Source: Opitutus sp. GAS368
GTDB lineage: Bacteria > Verrucomicrobiota > Verrucomicrobiia > Opitutales > Opitutaceae
Assembly: GCA_945871085.1 (NCBI GenBank)
Contig: CAMBVX010000003.1
Coordinates: forward strand, 1-59,326
Reading direction: 5' to 3'
DNA length: 59,326 nucleotides
The translations under genes and the position numbers were made by a program. This document shows positions 15,689-24,604 of this stretch, one piece after another (position 1 is the stretch's first letter; the number at the start of each line of letters is the position of its first letter). Below the pieces are notes generated by a model. It was not told the DNA's origin. It did not search any database and saw only the letters and a list, made by a program, of their open reading frames with translations.

Positions 15689-16348
15689 TTAGAGTGCTTT
15701 TTTTAGGCCACGCTCTGGAAAGAACTGGTCGAGTTCGGCTTTAGCCGAGGAACTGATGGAGCATTCAACCTCCGACTGAAGATCATCCCCAAGTCGAAAA
15801 TAGCCGTGGGTGCATTCGAAACAAATGACCACGGTGAACCGCCCTAGCTGTTTGGTCGAAAAGCGGAACGCGGGGTGCGGGACAAAGCACTCCGCGCTTT
15901 GCCCGTCGCTGGATCGCACGGCGGATTCGAAGGCCGACGCAAAGCGAATAATTGTCTCGCGCGAAGATATTTTTGAGCCACTCAGCACGATGAAGTTATC
16001 GATTATTTCCGACGGCTGAGCGGAGGTTCTCACTACGGGTGCTGAGTTGGACTGCTGCTGCGGATCAAGTGATATTAACTCGATGTCGGGCGCCGTGCGA
16101 AAAGCATGAAACATGGCTGTGGCCCGAAGTCCGGCATCAATTGACACACGTTTGAACATAACTTCGAAGTCCACCTCCTCCTTGGCGATGTTCGCTGCGG
16201 CGGCCTGGGATTGTGAGGGAGGAAGGCTCACCCGTCTTTCGAAGGCGATATGGCGGGGGCTGAATATGCCCTCTTTTGTTTCGGCTCCCTGGCAAACGCC
16301 CAGTGAGCCGACCAAGAATGCTAGCGGAATCAGACCCCTTGTTTTCAT
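15689..16348 (-). CDS. Small exported protein of unknown function between phoH and the 7TM-HD gene
   Basis: 219 residues with a signal peptide (MKTRGLIPLAFLVGSLGVCQGAET). No family recognised. The C-terminal half has TKQLGRFTVVICFECTHGYFRLGDD and ends SSAKAELDQFFPERGLKKAL. Its ATG overlaps the phoH stop as ATGA (16345-16348), and its stop is 3 nt before the next start. A good ribosome binding site (GGAGGAGAAACG) precedes the ATG, unlike most genes here. Its bases look less GC-biased at third positions than the neighbours, which suggests later acquisition into a conserved gene pair. Being exported while both flanking proteins act at or inside the membrane, it need not share their pathway. Confidence 0.75.
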   Translation of the reverse strand: MKTRGLIPLAFLVGSLGVCQGAETKEGIFSPRHIAFERRVSLPPSQSQAAAANIAKEEVDFEVMFKRVSIDAGLRATAMFHAFRTAPDIELISLDPQQQSNSAPVVRTSAQPSEIIDNFIVLSGSKISSRETIIRFASAFESAVRSSDGQSAECFVPHPAFRFSTKQLGRFTVVICFECTHGYFRLGDDLQSEVECSISSSAKAELDQFFPERGLKKAL

Positions 16349-17355
16349 CGTTTCTCCTCCGCGCCGTTACCGCTCGTGATCGGGTTCCGGTAGTTTTCGT
16401 AGGCTTCGATAATTTTGCCGACTAGCGGGTGGCGGACGACGTCGCTGCCGCTGAAGGTGTGAAAATCGATGCCGGGGATGTCGGACAAAATGTGGCGGAC
16501 TTCGAGGAGGCCGCTTTGCTTCGAGCGCGGGAGGTCGATTTGCGTGATGTCGCCGGTCACGACCATGCGGCTGTTTTCGCCGAGGCGGGTGAGGAACATC
16601 ATCATCTGCTCGGGCGTGGTGTTTTGCGCTTCGTCCAAGACGACGAAGGCGTGCGAGAGCGTGCGGCCGCGCATGTAGGCGAGCGGGGCGATTTCGATCA
16701 CGCCTTTCTCGGTGAGGCGGCTGATGTCCTCGGCGTCGAGCATGTCGTTGAGCGCGTCGTAGAGCGGGCGGAGGTAGGGGAGGATTTTTTCCCGGAGGTC
16801 GCCGGGGAGGAAGCCGAGGGTCTCGCCGGCTTCGACGGCGGGGCGGGTGAGAATGATGCGTTCGACTTCGTTTTTGAGGAGGGCGGAGACGGCGGCGGCC
16901 ATCGCGAGGTAGGTCTTGCCCGTGCCGGCGGGGCCGATGCCGAAGACAACCGGGTGCGCGAGCATCGACTGGAGGTAGAGTTTTTGGCCGAGGGTTTTCG
17001 GCACGATCGTTTTGCGGTTGGTCGCGATGACGAGCGGTTCAGTGACGAGGGCGCGCATTTGTTCGCCCTCGCCGCGGGCGAAGCCGTCGGTGATGCGGTG
17101 GAAATCGGGGGTGCGGATCGTCATGCCCTGAGAGCGGGCTTCGTTGAGGAAGTTGAAGAGCGACTCGGCGCAGGCGATGGCGGGCGCGGCGGCAGCGGCG
17201 CTGGTGCCGGTAGGCGGTTCGATCTTCAGCCAGTCGTCGCGAGTGATGAGTTTGACGCCGAGAGTGCGCTCGGCGTGAGCGAGGTTTTCCTCGCGGCCCG
17301 CGTAGAGAGCGCTGAGGTGTCGGGGACTAGGGAAGTGGAGGGTGCGGGAGGGCAC
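16345..17355 (-). CDS. phoH: PhoH-family ATPase
   Basis: Cytoplasmic P-loop ATPase linked to RNA metabolism; commonly encoded next to ybeY. 336 residues from a GTG at 17355 (no upstream ATG in frame before the repeats). Walker A is FGIGPAGTGKTYLAM, and Walker B/sensor is HAFVVLDEAQNTTPEQMMMFLTR. Further PhoH hallmarks are LTRPAVEAGETLGFLPGDL, RGRTLSHAF and VVTGDITQIDLP. The N-terminal 110 residues include the HERTLG-like segment AHAERTLGVKLITRDDWLKIE typical of the family. It is the first gene of the phoH, orphan, 7TM-HD, ybeY run. Confidence 0.93.
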   Translation of the reverse strand: MPSRTLHFPSPRHLSALYAGREENLAHAERTLGVKLITRDDWLKIEPPTGTSAAAAAPAIACAESLFNFLNEARSQGMTIRTPDFHRITDGFARGEGEQMRALVTEPLVIATNRKTIVPKTLGQKLYLQSMLAHPVVFGIGPAGTGKTYLAMAAAVSALLKNEVERIILTRPAVEAGETLGFLPGDLREKILPYLRPLYDALNDMLDAEDISRLTEKGVIEIAPLAYMRGRTLSHAFVVLDEAQNTTPEQMMMFLTRLGENSRMVVTGDITQIDLPRSKQSGLLEVRHILSDIPGIDFHTFSGSDVVRHPLVGKIIEAYENYRNPITSGNGAEEKR

Positions 17356-17363
17356 GGGTGGAA

Positions 17364-17397
17364 AATGACCAATGACTAATGTCTAATGACTAACTTA
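17364..17397. repeat. AATGACT heptamer array upstream of phoH
   Basis: Units AATGACC, AATGACT, AATGTCT, AATGACT, AACTTA lie immediately upstream of the phoH start, where its promoter or leader should be. Same word family as 17447-17487. Confidence 0.85.
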
Positions 17398-17446
17398 GGG
17401 AAGGTGGAGGTGTCGGGGGCGGCAGCGAATGAGTGCTGGGGCGAGT

Positions 17447-17487
17447 GAATTAGTAATTAGACGGTAGGCATTAGGCATTGGTCATTG
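17447..17487. repeat. CATTAG heptamer array overlapping the HIT gene 3' end
   Basis: Units GAATTAG, TAATTAG, ACGGTAG, GCATTAG, GCATTGG, TCATTGC. The last units supply the final codons (MTNA) and the stop codon of the HIT protein on the minus strand. Confidence 0.85.
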
Positions 17488-17971
17488 CCGCCGCGGCGGC
17501 CGCGAGGCGTTCCCAGGTGGCGGCGAGGGATTGGGGGAGGATACGGGTGGAGCCGATCACGGGCATAAAATTATTGTCGCCGTTCCAACGCGGGACGATG
17601 TGGCCGTGCAGGTGGTCGATGCTGCCGCCGGCGACTGGACCGCCGAGGTTGAAGCCGAGGTTGAAGGCGTCGGGTTTCAACGCGGCCGTGAGGAGGCGTT
17701 TGCCGAAGGTGAGTTCTTCGAACAGGTCGGCGCGCTCTGGGACCGTGAGGTCGTCGAGATCGGAAACTTCGCGGAAGGGGACAGCGAGGAGGTGGCCGGG
17801 ATTATAGGGGAAGCGATTGAGGATCAGGTAGGACAACGGGCTGCGGTGGATAATGAGTGCGGCGCGGTCGTCGCCGAGGGCGGGCAAATCCGAGAAGGGA
17901 CGTTTCATCGCCGCCGGATAACGCGGCGCTTCGATGTATTCCATGCGCCAGTGAGGGTGTAGCTGTTGCAT
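17471..17971 (-). CDS. HIT-family nucleotide hydrolase/phosphorylase
   Basis: 166 residues from the ATG at 17971. Contains the HIT signature SIDHLHGHIVPRW (His triad), preceded by NRFPYNPGHLLAVPFREV and FNLGFNLGGPVAGG. The N-terminal HWRMEYIEAP and the overall length match bacterial Ap4A-phosphorylase-like HIT proteins, which degrade dinucleoside polyphosphates; the precise substrate is not determinable. Its last four residues and stop codon lie inside a heptamer array, so the native C-terminus may have been replaced. It is upstream of phoH on the same strand. Confidence 0.85.
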   Translation of the reverse strand: MQQLHPHWRMEYIEAPRYPAAMKRPFSDLPALGDDRAALIIHRSPLSYLILNRFPYNPGHLLAVPFREVSDLDDLTVPERADLFEELTFGKRLLTAALKPDAFNLGFNLGGPVAGGSIDHLHGHIVPRWNGDNNFMPVIGSTRILPQSLAATWERLAAAAAAMTNA

Positions 17972-18029
17972 GTGCGGTGGGCGAAAAGGAGCGAAGGAAA
18001 GTGGGTGAGCGGAGCGAAGTCAAAGCCGC

Positions 18030-18320
18030 ACGGTTAGGGCAGACGAGCGCGGTACGCGACGGAGGCGATCAGCCACGGCTTAAGATCGACGACATCGAGA
18101 GCGCGGACGTTCGACGTACGACGATGAACGGCTCGCGGCGCATGAAGCGCTCGACCGGTTTGCCGTCGTCGAAGCGAAAAAAGCCGAGCGCGTGAAGCTC
18201 CGCGATTTCGCGGATCTGACGCTCGCCGACGCAGTCGGGGCGATGGGCATCCTGACGGGCACGGTCCAGCATTGGTAGATGTCCTCGCGCGCGTGGCTTT
18301 TTCACGCGATTAGTTCCTGA
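18030..18320 (+). pseudogene. Remnant of an ECF-type sigma factor (C-terminal region 4)
   Basis: One plus frame reads GGDQPRLKIDDIESADV. It then shifts to a second frame reading DDERLAAHEALDRF, AKKAERVKLRDFADLTLADA and VGAMGILTGTVQHW, a TAG at 18276, and SRAWLFHAIS up to a TGA at 18318. This order matches region 4 of the ECF-like sigma factors common in planctomycetes and verrucomicrobia (xxALDxAL..LxxxxPRKAELVKLRYFAGLTxEEAAxxLGIS..TxKRxWxxARAWL). At least one frameshift and one nonsense codon are present, and the N-terminal half is missing. The family match is from recalled patterns, not a search. Confidence 0.7.
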
Positions 18321-18360
18321 CCCACGCGATGCTTGGTTCGCTGCTCAAGCGACCTTTTCC

Positions 18361-18770
18361 ATGATTTTCTCCTCTGATCCCGCCGGCCAGGCTTGGCTCG
18401 AACTGCCCGACGGCAAGTCGTTTTACCTCCGGGAGCGCAGTACGGTCGGCCGCCAGCCGGGCAGCGATCTCGTCTTGAACGGGGAGACGCTTTCCCGCCA
18501 ACACGCGGTCATCACGATCGGTGCCACGGGTTATGTGATCACAGACCAACAAAGCCGCAACGGCACCTACGTCGCGGGGCAGTTGGTGCCCCGGCCGACC
18601 CCGCTGCGCGAGAGTGACGAGATCAAGTTTGGCGATGTCGCCGTCCGTTTTCGCCGCCAACGAAGCCTCAACCTTCCCGTAACGACCGGCGATGCGTTGC
18701 AAACCACGATGATGATCAACCAAGTGCAGAGCCGGGACTGCTGGCTACTCGTCGCCGACGTCGAGGGCGC
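18361..18770 (+). pseudogene. FHA-domain protein, truncated near the start of a possible cyclase domain
   Basis: From the ATG at 18361 the frame encodes an FHA domain, a phosphothreonine-binding fold. It contains STVGRQPGSDLVLNGETLSRQHAVI (GR and SRxH) and DQQSRNGTYVAGQL (NGT). It then reads TTMMINQVQSRDCWLLVADVEG, resembling the first strand of a class III nucleotidyl cyclase, and homology ends near 18770. The frame stays open to 19497, but that part is antisense to lpd and low complexity, so the gene is probably cut off by a deletion. The cyclase suggestion rests on a few residues. It lies 40 nt after the sigma remnant and may be part of the same decayed locus. Confidence 0.62.
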
Positions 18771-18810
18771 GGATGAGGCGCGCGCCGACGGGGATCGAAG
18801 CAGCGAAGAA

Positions 18811-20250
18811 TCAGAGCGCGTGGAGCGCGCGCTTGCTCACGGCGAGGGCGGCTTCTTTGACGGCTTCGCTCATCGTGGGGTGCGCGTGGATCGTGCGGGC
18901 GAGGTCTTCGGCGCTGCCGCCGTATTCCATGTGCGTCACGATCTCGCTGATGAGTTCGCCGGCATTGCGACCGAGGATTTGCGCGCCGAGGATTTTGTCG
19001 GTCTTGGCGTCGGCGATGATTTTCACGAAGCCGTCGGTGGCGTCGGCGGCGAGGGCGCGGCCGTTGGCGGCGAAGTTGAACTTGCCGATGTTGATCGCAA
19101 GGCCAGCGGCTTTGGCGGCGTCTTCACCGAGGCCGACACTGGCGACTTCGGGGTCGGTGTAGACGACGCCGGGGACGAGTGCCCAATTCACGTGGCCATG
19201 TTGGCCGGCGATCCACTCGGCGACGGCGACACCGTCTTCCTCGGCCTTGTGGGCGAGCATGGGGCCGGCGACGACGTCACCGATCGCCCACACTCCGGGG
19301 GCGGTGGTCTTGAGGTGGGCGTCAACTTTGATGCGTTTTTTGTCGTCGAGCTGGACGCCGGCGGCAGCGAGGTTGAGCGTATCGGTAAAGGGGCGACGAC
19401 CGACGGCGACGAGGACTTTGTCGGCGGGGAACGAGAGTTTTTCGGTGCCGCGTTCGGCCAGCAGCGTGCCCGCGGCACTGGTCGATTTTTGATTTGAAAT
19501 TGGCGCAGGGAGGAACCCGGTGACTTTGGCACCGAGTTCGAACTTCAGGCCCTGCTTTTGGAGCAGGCGGGTGAAATTGCGGATGATGTCGGCGTCGTAG
19601 GTCGCGACGATCTGGGGGAGGAACTCGACGATGGTGACGTCGGCACCGAGACGGGACCAGACGGAGCCAAGCTCCAGGCCGATGGCACCGCCGCCGACGA
19701 CCACGAGTTTTTTCGGGACACTGGTAAAATTGATGGCGTGGTCGGACGAGACGATCGTCTCGCCGTCGAATTTCATGAAAGGGAGTTCGACCGGAGCGGA
19801 GCCGGTGGCGATGACGATGTTTTTGGCGGTGAGTTCGGTCGGCTCGCTGGCGCTCGCCGCTACCCGGAGGGTGTGGGCGGAGACGAAGGAGGCGGTGCCG
19901 GTGATGACCGTGATTTTGCGAGCTTTTGCGAGTTGGGCGACGCCGACGACGAGCTTGGTGACGACGGTGTCCTTCTTTTGGAGCAGAGTGGCGAGGTCGA
20001 GTTCGACGGAGCCGAGTTTGACGCCGTGTTCTGCGGCGTGATTTTTCGCGAAGACGTAGTGCTCGGAGGAGGCGAGGAGGGCTTTGCTCGGGATACAGCC
20101 GACGTTGAGGCACGTGCCGCCGAGGGTGGGGCGTTTCTCGATGAGCGCGACCTTGAGGCCGAGTTGAGCGGCGCGGAAGGCGCAGACGTAGCCGCCGGGG
20201 CCGGCGCCGATTACGATGAGGTCGAAGGAGGAGGGAGTGGAGGAAGACAT
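18811..20250 (-). CDS. lpdA: Dihydrolipoyl dehydrogenase (E3)
   Basis: Flavoprotein that reoxidises dihydrolipoamide with NAD+ in the 2-oxoglutarate and pyruvate dehydrogenase complexes. 479 residues. FAD-binding IGAGPGGYVCAFRAAQLG, redox disulfide GGTCLNVGCIPSK (C47, C52), NAD-binding VVVGGGAIGLELG, second FAD motif GVWAIGDVVAGPMLAHKA and catalytic HAHPTMSEAVKEA are all present. Two repeat-derived loops are in frame: VAASASEP near residue 132 and PISNQKSTSAAG near residue 250. It is the last gene of sucA-sucB-lpd and is separated from sucB by a hexamer array. No other E3 gene is in the window, so it may also serve the pdh complex. Confidence 0.96.
   Translation of the reverse strand: MSSSTPSSFDLIVIGAGPGGYVCAFRAAQLGLKVALIEKRPTLGGTCLNVGCIPSKALLASSEHYVFAKNHAAEHGVKLGSVELDLATLLQKKDTVVTKLVVGVAQLAKARKITVITGTASFVSAHTLRVAASASEPTELTAKNIVIATGSAPVELPFMKFDGETIVSSDHAINFTSVPKKLVVVGGGAIGLELGSVWSRLGADVTIVEFLPQIVATYDADIIRNFTRLLQKQGLKFELGAKVTGFLPAPISNQKSTSAAGTLLAERGTEKLSFPADKVLVAVGRRPFTDTLNLAAAGVQLDDKKRIKVDAHLKTTAPGVWAIGDVVAGPMLAHKAEEDGVAVAEWIAGQHGHVNWALVPGVVYTDPEVASVGLGEDAAKAAGLAINIGKFNFAANGRALAADATDGFVKIIADAKTDKILGAQILGRNAGELISEIVTHMEYGGSAEDLARTIHAHPTMSEAVKEAALAVSKRALHAL
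19482..19503. repeat. CGATTTT-type heptamers inside lpd
   Basis: Reads TCGATTT, TTGATTT, GAAATTG. On the coding strand it produces SNQKS within a loop of the central domain. Same word family as 12793-12829. Confidence 0.65.
19839..19863. repeat. 25-nt VAASASEP element, copy in lpd
   Basis: Core TCGCTGGCGCTCGCCGCTAC on the plus strand, containing a spaced direct repeat GCGAGC-GCCA-GCGAGC on the coding strand. Encodes VAASASEP in a loop just before the second FAD-domain strand NIVIATGSAP. Other copies: 21134, 21299, 21975, 22005, 25985 (inverted) and 26016. Confidence 0.85.
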
Positions 20251-20255
20251 GATTG

Positions 20256-20350
20256 GATCGTTCTCTTTCTCATAATCGTTCTCGTTCTCTTCGTGGTTGG
20301 GATTCGTTCAGGAGAGAACGATTACGAGAACGAGGAGCGAGAACGATTGA
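20256..20350. repeat. GTTCTC/GTAATC hexamer array with inverted arms, second copy
   Basis: The left arm reads TCGTTCTCTTTCTCATAATC then GTTCTCGTTCTC. The right arm reads GAGAACGATTACGAGAACGA then GGAGCGAGAACGATT. It fills the sucB-lpd spacer and can fold back on itself, so the lpd part of the transcript would carry a stem-loop directly upstream. Same word and architecture as 12994-13160. Confidence 0.85.
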
Positions 20351-20351
20351 G

Positions 20352-21575
20352 TTAGACGCCGAGGATGAGGCGGGTCGGGTCTTCGATCGCCTGTTTTACT
20401 TTTACGAGGAAGGTGACGGCTTGTTTGCCGTCGACGAGGCGGTGGTCGTAACTGAGCGCCAGATACATCATGGGGCGGATGACGACCTGCCCGTTGACGG
20501 CGATGGGGCGGTCGTTGATCGCGTGCATGCCGAGGATTGCGGCTTGCGGCGGGTTGATAATTGGCGTGGAGAGGAGCGAGCCGAACGTGCCGCCGTTGGT
20601 AATCGTGAAGACGCCGCCTTCGAGATCGGCGAGGGTGATCTTGCTTTCGCGGGCGCGTTTGGCGGCGTCAGCAATTTTGGCTTCGACGGCGGCCATACCG
20701 AGGGCGTCGCAATCCTTGATGACGGGAACCATGAGGCCTTTGTCGGTGGAGACCGCCACGCCGATGTCGTAGTAGTGGTTTTCGACGATCGAATCGCCGT
20801 CGATCTGCGCGTTGACGCCGGGGACTGCTTTGAGGGCGTGGACGACCGCCTTCACGAAGAAGGACATGAAGCCCAGCTTCAGACCGTGCTGTTTGACGAA
20901 GTCGTCTTGGTATTTGGCGCGAAGAGCCATGACCGCAGACATGTCGACCTCGTTAAAGGTCGTGAGCATGGCGGCTTCGTGCTGGGCAGAGACGAGGCGC
21001 TGGGCGATTTTGGCGCGGAGCGGGGTCATCTTGCGGCGCGTCTGACGCGAGCCGGCGGCGATGGGGGCGACCAAGGCGGTGAGGGTGGATGGAGGCGATG
21101 GGGGCGTCGCAGCCCCAGCAACGGAGGCGGCTTTCGGCTCGCTGGCGCTCGCCGCGACGGGAGCAGTGGCGGCGAGCATGTCGCCCTTGGTGACGCGGCC
21201 GGCTTTACCGGTGCCGATGAGGGTGGACGGATCGAGGTTGGTCGCGGCGGCGAGGCGGCGGACGGCGGGGGATGGAGTCGAGTCCTTTGCGGCAGACTTC
21301 GGCTCGCTGGCGCCCGCCGCTACGGGAGTGGAGGATGCGGCGGAGTCGATGGTGGCGACCACTTGGCCGATTTTGACTTCGTCACCGGCGGCGGCCTTGA
21401 AGGTGATTTTCCCGGCGGATTCGGCGGTGCCTTCGCTGGTGATTTTGTCGGTCTCAAGCTCGAAGAGCGGTTGGTCTTTTTTGACGACGTCGCCGTCTTT
21501 GACGTGCCACTTGGCGAGGATACCGGAGGCGATGGATTCGCCCATCGGTGGGATTTTGACTTCGAGGAGGGACAT
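20352..21575 (-). CDS. sucB: 2-oxoglutarate dehydrogenase E2 (dihydrolipoyl succinyltransferase)
   Basis: Transfers succinyl from E1 through lipoate to CoA. 407 residues from the ATG at 21575, where the lipoyl domain begins ([18 protein letters not shown]). Lipoylation site [11 protein letters not shown]; peripheral-subunit-binding domain [33 protein letters not shown]; catalytic domain with [39 protein letters not shown] and the active-site [14 protein letters not shown]. The two interdomain linkers each contain a VAA(S/G)ASEP element, so both are repeat-derived. The longer open frame upstream overlaps sucA and is an artefact. It follows sucA by 43 nt. Confidence 0.95.
   Translation of the reverse strand: MSLLEVKIPPMGESIASGILAKWHVKDGDVVKKDQPLFELETDKITSEGTAESAGKITFKAAAGDEVKIGQVVATIDSAASSTPVAAGASEPKSAAKDSTPSPAVRRLAAATNLDPSTLIGTGKAGRVTKGDMLAATAPVAASASEPKAASVAGAATPPSPPSTLTALVAPIAAGSRQTRRKMTPLRAKIAQRLVSAQHEAAMLTTFNEVDMSAVMALRAKYQDDFVKQHGLKLGFMSFFVKAVVHALKAVPGVNAQIDGDSIVENHYYDIGVAVSTDKGLMVPVIKDCDALGMAAVEAKIADAAKRARESKITLADLEGGVFTITNGGTFGSLLSTPIINPPQAAILGMHAINDRPIAVNGQVVIRPMMYLALSYDHRLVDGKQAVTFLVKVKQAIEDPTRLILGV
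21134..21323. repeat. Two VAASASEP elements in the sucB linkers
   Basis: Copies at 21134-21158 (VAASASEP) and 21299-21323 (VAAGASEP, one base different). They occupy the two flexible linkers on either side of the peripheral-subunit-binding domain. Confidence 0.85.
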
Positions 21576-21578
21576 GGG

Positions 21579-21610
21579 AGTGAAAGGGAGAGTGAAAGTG
21601 AAAGTTAAGG
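21579..21610. repeat. GTGAAA hexamer array in the sucA-sucB spacer
   Basis: Units GTGAAA, GGGAGA, GTGAAA, GTGAAA, GTTAAG, GCGAGA fill most of the 43-nt gap between the sucA stop and the sucB start. Confidence 0.75.
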
Positions 21611-21618
21611 CGAGAGGG

Positions 21619-24450
21619 TCAGAGGGAGAAGGCGTCTTGGAGGAGGGCGGCGTGTTCGAAGCGGTGGAGCGCGAGGGCGCCGACGGCGGGAGAGGCGGCG
21701 GCGTCGCGACCGGCATAGAGCGGAAGGAAGCCGAGGATTTCGGAGAGCTGGGGAGCGATGTAGCTCCACGCACCCATGTTCTGGGACTCCTCCTGACACC
21801 AGATGACGCGGGTGCCGGTGTAGTGGTCGGCGAGTTTCGTGAGGGCGTTTTTGTGCAGCGGATAGAGCTGCTCAATGCGCACGATGGCGGTATCCGTGAT
21901 CTGGTGTTTAGCGCGGTAGTCGCAGAGGTCGTAGTAGACTTTGCCGGAGCAGAAGATGAGACGCTGGGCTTTGGTCGGCTCACTGGCGCTCGCCGCTGCA
22001 CCGTTCGGCTTGCTCGCGCTCGCCGTGACGCCGAATTCGGAGTCGTCGATGACTTCTTGGAATCCACCGGTGGTAAATTCGGTGAGTTTCGAGACGGCGG
22101 CGGGGTGGCGGAGGAGCGACTTGGGCGACATCACGATGAGCGGCTTCTTGACGTCGCGGAGCACCTGGCGGCGGAGGGCGTGAAAGAAGTTGGCGGGCGT
22201 CGTGATGTTGGCGACCTGGATATTATCCTCGGCACAGAGCTGGAGGAAACGTTCGAGGCGGGCGGAGGAATGCTCGGGGCCTTGGCCTTCGTAGCCGTGG
22301 GGGAGGAGGAGCACGAGGCCGCTGGTGCGGTGCCATTTCGATTCGCCGGCGGCGAGGAACTGGTCGATGACGACTTGGGCGCCGTTGGCGAAATCGCCGA
22401 ACTGAGCTTCCCAGATGCAGAGCATGTCAGGGTAGTCGAGCGAGTAGCCGTAGTCGAAACCGAGGACGGCGGCTTCGGAGAGGAGGGAGTTATAAACGCA
22501 GAAGCGGGCCTGCTGCGGATCGAGGTTCTTCAGGGGCGCGTAGGTCGCATTGGTCTCCATGTCATGGAGCACGGCGTGGCGGTGGCTGAAGGTGCCGCGT
22601 TCGCAGTCCTGACCGCTGAGACGGATGGGTTTGTCTTGGAGGACGAGGGTGCCAAAGGCGAGGGCTTCACCGAAACCCCAGTCGATGGGGCCGCCGTCTT
22701 GGTGGGCGGTGACGCGAGCGTCGAGGAAACGTTTGATTTTCGGATTGGGTTTGAAGCCCACAGGGAGGGTGGCGAGACCGCGCACGACGCGGTCGATCAG
22801 TTCGGAGGAGACGCCGGTGGCGACCTTTTTGAAATGGAAGTCGGGCTGAAAGACGGCGGTCGAGCCCGCGAATTTTTTGGTTTCGGCAGCCGCGGCGCGC
22901 TTGGCGGATTTCGCCGTCTCGGAGGCCTTGGCTTTTTCGAGATTCTTTTCGAGGGCATCGCTGTATTCGGCTTTGATCGCGTCGGCTTGGGCCTCGGTGA
23001 TGGTGCCCTCGGCGACGAGCTTGCGGGTCAGCACGGCGGAAACCTGCGGATGGGTGGCGATTTTCCGGTAGAGCAGCGGCTGAGTGAAGGCGGGCTCGTC
23101 GGTCTCGTTATGGCCGTGTTTGCGGTAGCAATACATGTCGATGACGACGTCGCGGGCCCACTGGGCGCGGAACTCCAGGGCGAGTTGCGCGACCATACAG
23201 ACGGCCTCGGGGTCATCACCGTTCACATGAAAAATGGGAGCTTCGATCATCTTGGCGACATCGGTGCAGTAGCGCGTGGAGCGAGAGTCGTGGGGCTCGG
23301 TGGTGAAGCCGATCTGGTTATTGATGACGAAGTGGAGGGTGCCGCCGGTCTGGTAGCCAGGGAGCTGGGAGAACTGGAGCGTCTCGGCGACGACGCCCTG
23401 ACCGGCGAACGCAGCGTCGCCGTGAATGAGGAGCGGAAGGACGCGGTTGCGGTCTTCCATGGCGCCGCGGATGCGTTGGCGGGCGCGGGCTTTGCCCTCG
23501 ACGACGGGATTGACGATCTCGAGATGAGAGGGGTTGGCGGCGAGGCGGACCTCGACAGGTTTGCCGGCGGCGGTGGCGAGGATGGCCTCGTAGCCGAGAT
23601 GGTATTTTACATCGCCGTCGCCCCCGACGGTTTCGGGGAGGTAGTTCTCGGAAAACTGTTCGAAGAGGACGTCGAAGTTTTTCCGCATGACGCTCGTCAA
23701 GATGTTGAGCCGGCCGCGGTGGGCCATGCCCATGACGACTTCTTCGACGCCGACGTGCGGGCAGTGCTCAATGATGGAGTCGACGGCGGCCACCATAGTC
23801 TCGCCGCCCTCGAGGGAGAAGCGTTTCTGGCCGACGGATTTGGTGTGGAGGAAACGTTCGAAGAGTTCGGCCTTGTGGACGCGGCGCAGGATACGAATTT
23901 TTTCGGCGGTGGAAAAATTGGGTTGGTTGCGGGTGGACTCAATTTTATCCTGGAGCCATTGGCGAACGTCGACGTCGGTGATGTGCGTATACTCGACCCC
24001 GATGTGGTCGCAATAGGTAGCGCGCAGCGACACGAGGATGGCGCGCAGTTTCATCTGGCCGCCGCCGAGGTAGGTGCCGAGGTCGAAGGAGGTCTCGAGG
24101 TCTGCGTCGGAGAGCTGGAAGTGCGCGAGGGAAAGTTTCGGGTGGGGTGCGGGCGACTCGGCCAGCGGGTCGAGGTGGGCCTCGAAGTGGCCGATCGCGC
24201 GGTAGGTGTTGATGAGATGGTGGACGCGCGACTGCTTCAGGCTGTCGATGATCGGGGTGGTGGCGGCGGCCGAGGTGTCGCCCGTGGCGGCGGCCGGGGA
24301 GGTCCCGTTGCTGCCGAGGGTAAAGCCTTGGAAGAAGGCGCGCCACGTCGGATCGACGGAGTCAGGGTTTTGGAGCCACGATTCATAGGCCGCCTCGATG
24401 ACGGCGGAATTGGCGTGGGTGGAAAGGCTGGAAGAAGAAACGCGGGACAT
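21619..24450 (-). CDS. sucA: 2-oxoglutarate dehydrogenase E1
   Basis: Thiamine-diphosphate enzyme that decarboxylates 2-oxoglutarate and succinylates the E2 lipoate. 943 residues from the ATG at 24450. The start is set by the conserved N-terminal segment ([21 protein letters not shown]) that binds the complex. Further hallmarks are [48 protein letters not shown] with [10 protein letters not shown] (ThDP and metal), [36 protein letters not shown] and [24 protein letters not shown]. Two tandem repeat elements encode [18 protein letters not shown] in a loop before the conserved [12 protein letters not shown]. It is first in the sucA-sucB-lpd operon. Confidence 0.96.
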   Translation of the reverse strand: MSRVSSSSLSTHANSAVIEAAYESWLQNPDSVDPTWRAFFQGFTLGSNGTSPAAATGDTSAAATTPIIDSLKQSRVHHLINTYRAIGHFEAHLDPLAESPAPHPKLSLAHFQLSDADLETSFDLGTYLGGGQMKLRAILVSLRATYCDHIGVEYTHITDVDVRQWLQDKIESTRNQPNFSTAEKIRILRRVHKAELFERFLHTKSVGQKRFSLEGGETMVAAVDSIIEHCPHVGVEEVVMGMAHRGRLNILTSVMRKNFDVLFEQFSENYLPETVGGDGDVKYHLGYEAILATAAGKPVEVRLAANPSHLEIVNPVVEGKARARQRIRGAMEDRNRVLPLLIHGDAAFAGQGVVAETLQFSQLPGYQTGGTLHFVINNQIGFTTEPHDSRSTRYCTDVAKMIEAPIFHVNGDDPEAVCMVAQLALEFRAQWARDVVIDMYCYRKHGHNETDEPAFTQPLLYRKIATHPQVSAVLTRKLVAEGTITEAQADAIKAEYSDALEKNLEKAKASETAKSAKRAAAAETKKFAGSTAVFQPDFHFKKVATGVSSELIDRVVRGLATLPVGFKPNPKIKRFLDARVTAHQDGGPIDWGFGEALAFGTLVLQDKPIRLSGQDCERGTFSHRHAVLHDMETNATYAPLKNLDPQQARFCVYNSLLSEAAVLGFDYGYSLDYPDMLCIWEAQFGDFANGAQVVIDQFLAAGESKWHRTSGLVLLLPHGYEGQGPEHSSARLERFLQLCAEDNIQVANITTPANFFHALRRQVLRDVKKPLIVMSPKSLLRHPAAVSKLTEFTTGGFQEVIDDSEFGVTASASKPNGAAASASEPTKAQRLIFCSGKVYYDLCDYRAKHQITDTAIVRIEQLYPLHKNALTKLADHYTGTRVIWCQEESQNMGAWSYIAPQLSEILGFLPLYAGRDAAASPAVGALALHRFEHAALLQDAFSL
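21975..22029. repeat. Two adjacent VAASASEP elements in sucA
   Basis: Copies at 21975-21999 and 22005-22029, five nucleotides apart in the same orientation. The second is more diverged (CTTGCTCGCGCTCGCCGTGAC). In-frame, in a loop of the C-terminal domain. Confidence 0.82.
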
Positions 24451-24604
24451 GGTGAGAGCCGACGGTGAAGACGGCGTTGAGAGAAAAGGAAGGAGCAACG
24501 AAACAGGGCGCGACGGGAAATTCAAGCGCGGGGCGGACCGGGAGAGAGATTGCAATGGCGCTTAAGGTCGGTAACTCCGGGATTAGATTTAACGCCTGAT
24601 ACCT
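24451..24604. promoter_or_regulatory. Divergent intergenic region between sucA and the 24605 gene
   Basis: A 154-nt spacer must hold promoters for both the suc operon (minus) and the small-protein/SUI1 pair (plus). No clear -35/-10 pair or operator is recognisable. Placement follows only from gene orientation. Confidence 0.35.

Noticed and set aside
12857-15706. 949-codon open frame on the plus strand
   Set aside because: It is antisense to the 7TM-HD gene, has low-complexity Glu/Gly/Asp-rich translation and no domain; such frames are expected at this GC content.
18771-19497. Continuation of the FHA frame to 19497
   Set aside because: This part is antisense to lpd and has no domain; truncation near 18770 explains the loss of homology.
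19839-22029. VAASASEP stretches as ordinary Ala/Ser-rich linkers arising by convergence
   Set aside because: Plausible for the sucB linkers, but copies in lpd and sucA loops and in a spacer, with 25-nt nucleotide similarity, argue for a shared DNA element.
21061-24468. 1135-codon open frame on the plus strand
   Set aside because: Antisense to sucA and sucB, both of which have intact catalytic motifs; its translation shows no domain.
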